Assembly: GCF_028621715.1 (NCBI RefSeq)
Contig: NZ_CP117466.1
Coordinates: forward strand, 124,001 to 188,000
Reading direction: 5' to 3'
DNA: 64,000 bases
Source of the DNA: Paracoccus marcusii
GTDB taxonomy: Bacteria; Pseudomonadota; Alphaproteobacteria; Rhodobacterales; Rhodobacteraceae
In this document: positions 19,376 to 27,276 of the stretch, piece by piece
Position numbering within the stretch: the first letter of the stretch is position 1
Layout: every line of letters starts with the position of its first letter
The notes under the pieces: model-generated
Database searches by the model: none
What the model was told of the DNA's origin: nothing
The model's input: only the letters and a program-made list of their open reading frames with translations
Translations under genes and position numbers: made by a program

Positions 19376-20701
19376 TTATTTGGGATAGCCCGCGCGCGCC
19401 ATTTCACGGGCGGTGCTGGACTGTGCCGCCGCAAGGGCGTCCTCGGCCGACATCTGGCCTGCCAGCGCCGCCGAGAAGGTCTGTCCGACCGCCGTGCCGA
19501 TGCCCTGGAATTCCGGGATCGCGACGAACTGGCCGCCGGTATAGGGAATGTCCTGGACCGACGATTTCTGCGTGTCGGCGGCGTTGATCGATTCCAGCGT
19601 CATCGCCGCGAACGGAGCCTCGGCCTGATACTCGGGGTTCTCGTACAGCGACGTGCGCGTGCCCGGAGGTGCGGCGCGCCAGCCCTCGGCCTCGGCCACC
19701 ATGTTGGTGTATTCCTGGCTGGTCGCCCAGGCCACGAAGGTCTTGGCCGCGTCCTGCTTCTGGCTGGAGGCCGGGATGGCCAGGTTCCACGCCCACAGCC
19801 AGTTGCCGTGGTTGTCGACGCCTTCCTTGTTGGGGAACTGCGCAAAGCCCACGCTGTCCGCGACGGTCGAATCCTCGGGGTCGGTCACGAAGCTTGCGGC
19901 GACGGTCGCGTCGATCCACATGCCGCACTTGCCCTGCTGGAACAGCGACAGGTTCTCGTTGAAGCCGTTCGACGACGCACCCGGAGGTCCGTATTCGTTC
20001 ATCAGCGTCAGATAGTCGGTCAGCGTCGCCTGCCATTCGGGGCTGTCGAACTGGGGCGCCCATTCCATGTCGAACCAGCGCGCGCCATAGCTGTTGGCCA
20101 TGGCGGTCAGGAAGGCCATGTTCTCGCCCCAGCCCGGCTTGCCGCGCAGGCAGATGCCATAGACCTCGTTCTCCTTGTCCGTCATCGCCTTGGCGGCGGC
20201 GGTGATGTCGGTCCAGGTCGGGTTGTCGGGAATGGTCACGCCCGCAGCCTCGGCCAAGTCGGTGCGGTACATCACCATTGCCGATTCGGCATAGAACGGC
20301 GCGGCGTACAGCGTGTCGTTCACCGACAGGGCGGCGCGCACGGCGGGGACCAGGTCGTCCACGTTGTAGCTTTCGGGAAGGTCGTCCAGGGGCGTCAGCC
20401 AGTCCTGCGCCGCCCAGATCGGAACCTCGTAGGTGCCGATGGTCAGCACGTCATACTGCCCGCCGCTGGTGGCGATGTCGGTGGTGACGCGCTCGCGCAG
20501 GATGTTCTCCTCCAGCGTGACCCATTCCAGCTGGATATTCGGGTTCGCCTCGGTGAAGGGCGCGGTCATCTGCTGCATGCGGATCATGTCGCCGTTGTTC
20601 ACGGTCGCGATCGTCAGGGTCACGTTGTCCTGCGCGGCGGCCATGCTGCCGACGGCGCACAGGGCCGTAGCGCCCAGAAGGGCGCGGAATGTCGTGGTCA
20701 T
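19376..20701 (-). CDS. smoE: Polyol ABC transporter substrate-binding protein
   Basis: A 441-residue periplasmic binding protein (extracellular family 1) with a signal peptide (MTTTFRALLGATALCAVGSM, cut near AAAQ). Start ATG 20701 has an excellent site (AAGGGAGGACTAC). Length and features such as EGWRAAPPGTRTSLYENPEY and GQFVAIPEFQGIGTAVGQ suit the sorbitol/mannitol binding proteins of alphaproteobacteria. It delivers polyols to SmoFGK. It is preceded by a 132-nt gap with promoter and operator candidates, so it may have its own promoter apart from the upstream regulator gene. Confidence 0.92.
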   Translation of the reverse strand: MTTTFRALLGATALCAVGSMAAAQDNVTLTIATVNNGDMIRMQQMTAPFTEANPNIQLEWVTLEENILRERVTTDIATSGGQYDVLTIGTYEVPIWAAQDWLTPLDDLPESYNVDDLVPAVRAALSVNDTLYAAPFYAESAMVMYRTDLAEAAGVTIPDNPTWTDITAAAKAMTDKENEVYGICLRGKPGWGENMAFLTAMANSYGARWFDMEWAPQFDSPEWQATLTDYLTLMNEYGPPGASSNGFNENLSLFQQGKCGMWIDATVAASFVTDPEDSTVADSVGFAQFPNKEGVDNHGNWLWAWNLAIPASSQKQDAAKTFVAWATSQEYTNMVAEAEGWRAAPPGTRTSLYENPEYQAEAPFAAMTLESINAADTQKSSVQDIPYTGGQFVAIPEFQGIGTAVGQTFSAALAGQMSAEDALAAAQSSTAREMARAGYPK

Positions 20702-20721
20702 GTAGTCCTCCCTTGGCGGTT

Positions 20722-20829
20722 GGGCATTTGCCCTTCCGATGGGCATATACTCGCGCCGTATTGCGAATCTGTCAACGCAGATTCCCCGCCGCAGTGCAGC
20801 GAGGGTGTAAAGGCTTGACGACAGTGCAG
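20722..20829 (-). promoter_or_regulatory. smoE promoter region with half-site array
   Basis: On the minus strand a perfect TTGACA (20785-20780) is followed after 17-20 nt by an AT-rich GAGTATATG, a likely core promoter. Just downstream three half-sites form two overlapping inverted repeats: GGGCA 20722-20726, TGCCC 20729-20733, GGGCA 20741-20745. Upstream, CAGTGCAG occurs twice, at 20792-20799 and 20822-20829, exactly 30 nt apart (about three helical turns). This suits control by the SorC-type regulator encoded just upstream. Which elements are bound is not known. Confidence 0.5.
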
Positions 20830-20833
20830 TTCT

Positions 20834-21790
20834 TCAGGCCAGCAGGCGTTCCGCCGTCGCCTCCGAGGTGATCAGGCCGTTGATCAGCCCCCCCACCATC
20901 GCCGCGCGGATGGCCGGCAGCTTGGCCTGTCCCGAGGCGACGGCGATCACCGGACGGTCGCTCCCGCAGGGCAGCGGCGCCGACGCCACGCGGCGGTTGA
21001 AGTCGCAATCGATCACCTGGCCCCGGGCGTCATAGACCCAGCTGGTGATCTCGCCCACGGCACCGGCGCGGGCCAGCTGCGCCATTTCGGCCTCGCTCAG
21101 GAAGCCGTCGACATGCAGCGGCGCGGTCATGTCCATCTGTCCGATGCCCACCAGCGACAGGTCGGCGCGGGCGCACAGGTCGATGGTGTTGCGGGCGGCC
21201 TGCTGTCCCTGCATCGCCGCCAGTTCCGCCGCGTCGCGCGCCAGCACCGGCAGCGGATAGGGAAAGTGCGGCGCGCCGATGCGCTCGGCCAGCCGGATGG
21301 TGGCGTTGTAGGGGGTGGCCGATCCGTCCTCCATCATGTTGCCGAGGCGGGACACGACGACATGCTGGGGACAGGTCATGCGGGGCAGCTGTTCCACCGT
21401 GGCGCGCAGGTTGCGCCCGGTGCCCAGGCTGACGATCCGCCGTTCGGGCGATTTCAGCACGCGCTCCAGATGCGCGGCGGCGGCGATGGCGATGCCCGCC
21501 AACAGGTCCGGCGCCTCGGGGTCCGAGGGCGCGACCTCGGCGGTCAGCAGGCCGAACCGGTCCTGCAGCGCGCGCGCCAGGTCCATGCAGCGTCCGATCG
21601 GGTGATCCAGGCGGACCTTGACCAGCCGTTCGGCCAGCGCCATCGCGACCAAACGCTGCGCGGTCTGGCGGCTGACGCCCAGCTTGCGCGCGATCTCGTC
21701 CTGGGTGTTTCCGGCGACGTAGTACAGCCAGCCGGCGCGGGCGGCATCGTCCAGGCGGGTCGTTTCGGGGGTGAAGTGGTTCTGGCTCAT
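20834..21790 (-). CDS. SorC/DeoR-type sugar-binding transcriptional regulator of the polyol operon
   Basis: A 318-residue regulator with an N-terminal helix-turn-helix (about 15-60; NTQDEIARKLGVSRQTAQRL) and a C-terminal SorC sugar-binding domain (about 65-315) related to phosphosugar isomerases, with the family segment VSLGTGRNLRATVEQLP. Effectors of such proteins are usually phosphosugars or polyols. Its ATG overlaps the HAD gene stop by 4 nt and it precedes smoE by 132 nt, so it most likely controls the smo operon. Confidence 0.88.
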   Translation of the reverse strand: MSQNHFTPETTRLDDAARAGWLYYVAGNTQDEIARKLGVSRQTAQRLVAMALAERLVKVRLDHPIGRCMDLARALQDRFGLLTAEVAPSDPEAPDLLAGIAIAAAAHLERVLKSPERRIVSLGTGRNLRATVEQLPRMTCPQHVVVSRLGNMMEDGSATPYNATIRLAERIGAPHFPYPLPVLARDAAELAAMQGQQAARNTIDLCARADLSLVGIGQMDMTAPLHVDGFLSEAEMAQLARAGAVGEITSWVYDARGQVIDCDFNRRVASAPLPCGSDRPVIAVASGQAKLPAIRAAMVGGLINGLITSEATAERLLA

Positions 21791-22437
21791 GCGGGCACCT
21801 GGATGCGCGCCAGCAGGTCGGGGAACTGCGACCAGCAGTCAAAGCCCTCGTCCGTTGCGGGCTGTCCCGCCAGATGGGCGCCGCCGCGGTACTGCAGGAC
21901 CCGCATCCCCGCCGCGCGGGCCGCCTGCAGGCCGGGCTGGCTGTCCTCGATCACCAGGGCGTGGGCAGGATCGACGCCCATCCGTTCGGCCGCGAACAGG
22001 AACAGGTCGGGCGCGGGCTTGCCGCGCGCCACCTGGCTGGCCGTGAAGACGTCCGCGCCGAACCGCTGCGCCAGGTCCAGCACCGCCAGCGTCCGCGCCA
22101 CCCGCGGCGGGCTGGACGAGGTCGCGACGCAGACCGGCAGCCGGATCTGCGCCAGCGCATCGGCAAAGCCCGGCGTCGTGCGCAGATCGGTGTCGAACCG
22201 CGCCAGCAGGCGGGCCCGATAGGTTGCCTCGAAATCGGCGGGCAGGGTCAGGGCAAAGCGGTCGCGGATCGACGCCGCGACCGTGGGAAAGCTGCGCCCC
22301 AGGAAATCACAGCGCACGTCGTCGGGCGTCACGACGATGTCCAGACGCGCCAGCTGGTCGATCAGCACCTGCGCGGACAGCACCTCGCTGTCGGCGATGA
22401 CGCCGTCGCAGTCGAAGATGATCAGGTCCACGCGCAT
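21787..22437 (-). CDS. HAD-superfamily phosphatase, beta-phosphoglucomutase-like
   Basis: A 216-residue HAD subfamily IA hydrolase. Motif I FDCDGVIAD supplies nucleophile Asp9 and acid/base Asp11, motif II is CVATSS, motif III lies in ARGKPAPDLFLFAAERMG and motif IV in ALVIEDSQPG. An N-terminal helical cap is present. The start is set at ATG 22437 (MRVDLIIFDCDG), eight bases after GGGAG; the longer opening has no site. It is the first gene of the smo transcription unit and is coupled to the regulator. It may act on a phosphorylated polyol or ketose, perhaps adjusting the regulator's effector (inference). Confidence 0.85.
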   Translation of the reverse strand: MRVDLIIFDCDGVIADSEVLSAQVLIDQLARLDIVVTPDDVRCDFLGRSFPTVAASIRDRFALTLPADFEATYRARLLARFDTDLRTTPGFADALAQIRLPVCVATSSSPPRVARTLAVLDLAQRFGADVFTASQVARGKPAPDLFLFAAERMGVDPAHALVIEDSQPGLQAARAAGMRVLQYRGGAHLAGQPATDEGFDCWSQFPDLLARIQVPA

Positions 22438-22500
22438 CGGTCCGGCTCCCTTGCCTTGTGCGGCAGCCATAATCGCATTCCGCCCGGCGGGGAATAGGCC

Positions 22501-25500
22501 TCAGGCCGCGGCCATGCCCAGCAGCACCCCCGATATCGCCTCGGACAGGTCCGGCCCCACGCGCTGAAAGCCCAGAAGGCGCGCCACGGCGCGGGTCAGC
22601 TGGTCGGGCGACATGCCGCCGTTCTCGGTCCGGATCATCCGCGCGGCGGCGGCGATCTCCTGCGGGGGCAGGCAGGCGGCCTTCAGCAGGCTGCCCGTCT
22701 CCGCGCTGCGATCGCGGACGGGCGGGCTGTCGGCCTGCGCCCGGGTCATCAGGAAATCGCCCTGCCGCATCAGGTCGGCATCGCGGCGCAGGGCCAGTGC
22801 GGTGGCCCGGGCCACGGCCTCGCCGATCCGGCTGCCGGTGCGCGCCTTTCCAAAGGCCGCGGCGATGCGCCGCGCCACCTCGTCGGCATGGACCGGTCCC
22901 TCCGTGCGGATGACGGCCGCGGCCAGGTCGGCCAGGACGGCGTCGGGCTGGTCATGGGGCTCTCCCTCGGGCGGGGCCTGCAGGTCCGCGCGGCGATAGG
23001 GCGGCGCCGACAGCGAGGGCGGCGCCAGCTCCAGGACCGGTTCGGGGTCGTCTTGGACGACGGGCCCTGCCCCATGGTTTGCGCCGCGCGGGCGGATGCC
23101 GTCCTGCGCCGCATCGCGGGCCTGCGACAGGGCGTCGCGCAGCCGCGCGATCTCCGCCTCGCGACGGTGGAACCAGTCGGTGCTCCAGATGCGGTGGAAC
23201 CGCCAGCCCAGATTCTCCAGGATGTCCTGGCGCAAACGGTCGCGTTCGCGCGCCCACAACGCACCGTGATAGGCGGCGCCGTCGCATTCGACCGCCGCCA
23301 GGTACTGGCCCGGACGGTCAGGATGGCGCACGCCCAGATCGATGCGGAACCCGGCACTGCCGACCTGCGGATCGGCCAGATAGCCCAGATCGCGGATCAC
23401 GCGCGCGACATCCTCCTCGAACGGGCTGTCGGGGGCCAGACCGGTGGGGCGGCGTTCCTCGATGATGCCCGACTGCGCGAAATCCAGGAACCGCTTCAGG
23501 ACGCGCGGCCCCTCGCGGGTGGTCCGCGACGGATCGATCTGGCCCGGGTCAAAGGACGCGAACACCTCGCAGCGGATGCGCGCGCGGGAAAACAGCACGT
23601 TCAGACGACGTTCGCCCCCCTCGCCGTTCACGGGGCCGAACTGCATCCGCGTCAGCGGCCCGTCGGGTTCGGACGGGCCGTAGCCGACCGAGATCAGGAT
23701 CACGTCACGTTCGTCGCCCTGCACGTTCTCGATGTTCTTGACGAACACGTCCTCGGCCCCGCCCTCGCGCAGCAGCGCGTCCAGCGCCGGGTCGCGGCGG
23801 CGGGCGGCATCCGCCAACTCGGTCAGCATGTCGGCCTGTGCCTTGGAGAAGGCGACCACGCCCAGGGACAGGCCCGGCCAGTTGCGGGCGTGATCGGCCA
23901 TGGCGGCGACGACGGCCTCGGCCTCGATCCGGTTCGTGCCCGCGCGCCCCCGCCCGCTGCCGCGCGCGGCATAGGCGCCGGACACGCGACGGAACTTCAG
24001 CCCGTAATCGGGGTCCAGCTGCAGGGGCGACGGCGGCAAAACCAGCCGGTCGTCATAGAATTCCGCGTTCGACACCCGGATCAGCGACGGGTCGCGCGAC
24101 CGGTAATGCCATTCCAGCATCCGCGACCGCAGCCCGCGCGCCTCGCACAGCGACAGGATGCTCTCCATGTCAGCCACGTTCGCGCCCTGGGGGCCGTCCT
24201 CGGGTTCGTCCTGGTCTTCGGCATCGTCGACCAGCCGGTCGAAGAACGATGTCGGCGGCAGCTGCTTCTGGTCGCCCACCACCACGATCTGGCGCGCACG
24301 CGCGATGACGCCCAAGGCATCCTCGGGGCGGATCTGCGACGCCTCGTCGATGACCAGCAGATCAAAGCTGACCGCATCGGGCGGCAGGAACTGGGCGACC
24401 GAGATCGGGCTCATCAACATCACCGGCTTGATGCGCTGGACCATCGCGCCCGCGTTGCGCATCAGCCAGCGCACCGGCTTGTGCGCGCGGCGGCGGGCGA
24501 TCTCTCCGCGGATCAGGCCCATCTCTCCCTGCGTGCCGCGGGGCAGCTGGTCGAAATGTCGCGACAGGATCAGCGTCTTGGTGGCCTCGATCCGCTCGGC
24601 CTCCAGCTGGCGGAACAGGCCGACCAGGTCGTGGCGATCCAGCATCGGCAGATCGTTCAGCGCGGGACGCGCCTGGCGGGCGGCGTTCCAGCGCGCCTCG
24701 GCGCAGGCATAGGCGAACTCGGTCGCGGCGTCCTGCGGGGCCAGATGCCCGGCGCGCACGGCCTCGACCACCGCGGCCGCGCCGTGGCGGCCGGCCACCT
24801 GCGCGTCGCGCGCCAGATCGGCCCATTCGGCATAGCGGGCGGGCGCGTCGGACATGCCCGACAGCGCCGCCTGCCAATCCGCGATCGACGCATCGCCCGC
24901 AAGGCCCGCAGCCTCCGCGTCAAGGTCCAGCCTGTCGCGAACCCGCGCCAGCGCCGCCCGCGCATCCTGCACGGCCGCCGCAAGCGCATCGCCCTGTGCC
25001 GCGGGGTCGGGAATGTCGGTCAGCGCCTGCACCACAGCAGACCCGTCCGGCAGGCAGCCGTCCAACTCTCCCAGCCAGCCCGCCACCGCGGCCAGCCGCG
25101 CAAAGGGCGTCCGCTCGCCCCGCCAGTCGGCCCCAAGGGTCGCCGCCAGATAGGCTTCGTCGTCGGCCAAGATGCGGCGAAGGCGACGCAGCGCCACCAG
25201 CTCATCCGCCAGCGCCAGCCGGTCGGCGGCCGCAGACGGCATCGGTCCGACCAGCAGCGTCTGCAGCTGCGCCGACGCCCCGCGATAGGGGCCGAACAAC
25301 CGACCCAGGAATGACCCTACCCCGCGCGCCAGCCCGGCCCGCAGGGGCGCGGGGTCCAGATCCGGCGCGGCGGGGGTGAAACGGGTCAACACCTGTTCCT
25401 GGGCCGCCGCGCATTCGGCGCCCGCCTGCAGCGCTTGCACCAGGCGGGGATCGCGGGCGGCCGCGAACAGGGTCGCGGCGTGATCCGCCGCCCCCTGGGG

Positions 25501-27120
25501 GGCGCGCGCCAGCAGACGCAGCATCCGCACCCGCGCCTCGGCCCGGTCCAGCGTCGGCTGGCCCTGTGCCGCGACCGCCTGCAGCGCCGCCAGCGCGGCG
25601 CGCAGGTCGTCGCCAAGCCGCGCCAGATCGGTCGGCTGCAGGTCCAGCGCCCGCGCGCCGCGGAACGGATGGGCCTGGGGCGGACCGGCCCGGTCGCGCG
25701 CCGCCACGAACCGGGCGATGGCCTGCGCCGCCTGTTCGCGTGCGGCCGCGTCCAGCGCCTCCAGGCCGTCCAGCGGGATGGCCGGCGGGCGGGCGCCCTG
25801 CCCGATGAACCCGATGATCCGCGACAGCGCCGCATAGGGCGCCTCGTCCCAGGGCGGCAACGGGTCGTGCAGCAGGCCCGTGACCGCGTTCAGCATGTCG
25901 CGCGTCTGGCGCAGGCGCGCGGGGTCCGCCGTGGCGGGCAACGGATGCGCCCCGGCCATCAGGGTCCGGCCCAGCTCCTGCGCCAGGGCCTTCTTGTTGG
26001 CGCTGCGCGAATGCAGCTCAAGGCAGATGTCGCGCAGGCCCGCGCGGGCCAGGCGGTCGTGGACGACCGACAGGGCGGCCATCTTCTCGGCCACGAACAG
26101 CACCGTCTTGCCGTCATGGGCGGCGGCGGCGATGATGTTCGTGATGGTCTGCGACTTGCCCGTGCCCGGCGGGCCCTGCACGACCAGGCTGGCGCCCGCG
26201 CGGACCTCCTCGATGACCTTGGTCTGGGATGCGTCGGCGTCGATCACCTGGATGATGCGCGCCGGGTCCAGACGGTCGTCCAGACGGTCGCGATCGCCGA
26301 ACAGCGGCGCGTCGCCCGCGAATCCCTGCGCCAGCAGCCCGTCCAGCAGCGGGTTGCCGTCGAACGCCCCCTCGGGCCAGTTGGCGGGGTCCAGGTCGCG
26401 GTGCATCAGCAGCTTCGCGAAGGAAAAGAACCCCAGCTGCATCCCGTCGCGGTCCACCTGCCAGTCCTGCTGGCCGGACACGGCGTCCTGGACCAGGCTC
26501 AGATAGTCGCCGGGCGTCCAGTTGTCGTCCTCCTCGATCTCGGGCAGCTGGATGCCGAAATCCTGGCGCAAACGCTCCTGCAACGGCAGGTTGGCGGTCA
26601 GGTCATCCTCGCGGGCCATCAGGTCGAAGGTCGAGCTGCGGTCGTTGCGCACCAGCTGCACCGGCAGCAGGATCAGCGGCGCCTCACGCAGGACCTGCGA
26701 TCCGGGCGCCTCGCGCCAGCGCAGGAACCCCATCGCCAGGTACAGCACGTTCAGGCCCTGCTCCTCCTCCGCGGTGCGGGCGTCGTGCGACAGGCGCAGC
26801 AGGCGGCGGGCCAGCGCCTCGGGGCCCAGGGGGGTCTCCAGCTGGCTGTCGGACTGGGTCTGTGCACCGGGCGCGGCCAGCAGCAGCACGCCCTCGGGCG
26901 TGGCCGTGTCGCTGCCCATGGCGCGAAAGCGCATGCGTTTGCCCTGGATGCGCAGCAGGCGCCAGACCTCGTCGCTGCGTTCGTGGATGATGTTCAGGCA
27001 GCTGGCGCGCTGATTGTCGCGGTTCACATGGATCAGGCGGTTGCGCGTCCCCGTCTCCAGCAGCTTGCGGCGGGCGGCATCCAGGGTGCGGGTCAGGGCG
27101 GCGGGCTGGGATTGGGTCAT
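22501..27120 (-). CDS. DUF4011/UPF1-like superfamily 1 helicase with Vsr-like nuclease and DUF3320 domains
   Basis: A 1539-residue protein. The N-terminal DUF4011-type domain (RKLLETGTRNRLIHVNRD) is followed by a split superfamily 1 helicase core: Walker A GPPGTGKSQT near residue 318, Walker B LLVIDEASQI near 925, motif III GDQKQLPPT, motif V VQGDERDVILIS and motif VI NVLFSRAR. Then comes a Vsr/MTES_1575-like endonuclease (FRIDLGV, then VECDGAAYHG near 1278, then FHRIWSTDWF) and a C-terminal DUF3320 helical domain (about 1390-1450). Start ATG 27120 is chosen as the first residue of family similarity; the ribosome site is weak. Function is unproven; the nuclease-helicase combination suggests DNA repair or phage defence. 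It is a lone gene, 63 nt upstream of the HAD gene. Confidence 0.88.
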   Translation of the reverse strand: MTQSQPAALTRTLDAARRKLLETGTRNRLIHVNRDNQRASCLNIIHERSDEVWRLLRIQGKRMRFRAMGSDTATPEGVLLLAAPGAQTQSDSQLETPLGPEALARRLLRLSHDARTAEEEQGLNVLYLAMGFLRWREAPGSQVLREAPLILLPVQLVRNDRSSTFDLMAREDDLTANLPLQERLRQDFGIQLPEIEEDDNWTPGDYLSLVQDAVSGQQDWQVDRDGMQLGFFSFAKLLMHRDLDPANWPEGAFDGNPLLDGLLAQGFAGDAPLFGDRDRLDDRLDPARIIQVIDADASQTKVIEEVRAGASLVVQGPPGTGKSQTITNIIAAAAHDGKTVLFVAEKMAALSVVHDRLARAGLRDICLELHSRSANKKALAQELGRTLMAGAHPLPATADPARLRQTRDMLNAVTGLLHDPLPPWDEAPYAALSRIIGFIGQGARPPAIPLDGLEALDAAAREQAAQAIARFVAARDRAGPPQAHPFRGARALDLQPTDLARLGDDLRAALAALQAVAAQGQPTLDRAEARVRMLRLLARAPQGAADHAATLFAAARDPRLVQALQAGAECAAAQEQVLTRFTPAAPDLDPAPLRAGLARGVGSFLGRLFGPYRGASAQLQTLLVGPMPSAAADRLALADELVALRRLRRILADDEAYLAATLGADWRGERTPFARLAAVAGWLGELDGCLPDGSAVVQALTDIPDPAAQGDALAAAVQDARAALARVRDRLDLDAEAAGLAGDASIADWQAALSGMSDAPARYAEWADLARDAQVAGRHGAAAVVEAVRAGHLAPQDAATEFAYACAEARWNAARQARPALNDLPMLDRHDLVGLFRQLEAERIEATKTLILSRHFDQLPRGTQGEMGLIRGEIARRRAHKPVRWLMRNAGAMVQRIKPVMLMSPISVAQFLPPDAVSFDLLVIDEASQIRPEDALGVIARARQIVVVGDQKQLPPTSFFDRLVDDAEDQDEPEDGPQGANVADMESILSLCEARGLRSRMLEWHYRSRDPSLIRVSNAEFYDDRLVLPPSPLQLDPDYGLKFRRVSGAYAARGSGRGRAGTNRIEAEAVVAAMADHARNWPGLSLGVVAFSKAQADMLTELADAARRRDPALDALLREGGAEDVFVKNIENVQGDERDVILISVGYGPSEPDGPLTRMQFGPVNGEGGERRLNVLFSRARIRCEVFASFDPGQIDPSRTTREGPRVLKRFLDFAQSGIIEERRPTGLAPDSPFEEDVARVIRDLGYLADPQVGSAGFRIDLGVRHPDRPGQYLAAVECDGAAYHGALWARERDRLRQDILENLGWRFHRIWSTDWFHRREAEIARLRDALSQARDAAQDGIRPRGANHGAGPVVQDDPEPVLELAPPSLSAPPYRRADLQAPPEGEPHDQPDAVLADLAAAVIRTEGPVHADEVARRIAAAFGKARTGSRIGEAVARATALALRRDADLMRQGDFLMTRAQADSPPVRDRSAETGSLLKAACLPPQEIAAAARMIRTENGGMSPDQLTRAVARLLGFQRVGPDLSEAISGVLLGMAAA

Positions 27121-27276
27121 CGGTCCAGGTCTTCTCGTTGCGCGTCCGACCCCAGGGGGGCGGAAGGGGAACATAACCGCAACCTGAACGAAAGACGAGG
27201 GATTCCAGACGGAAAACGCCACTTCCTCGGGACATTTCGAGGGGTGCGGCCCGGTTTCCCGGACCGCGGGGGGCCA

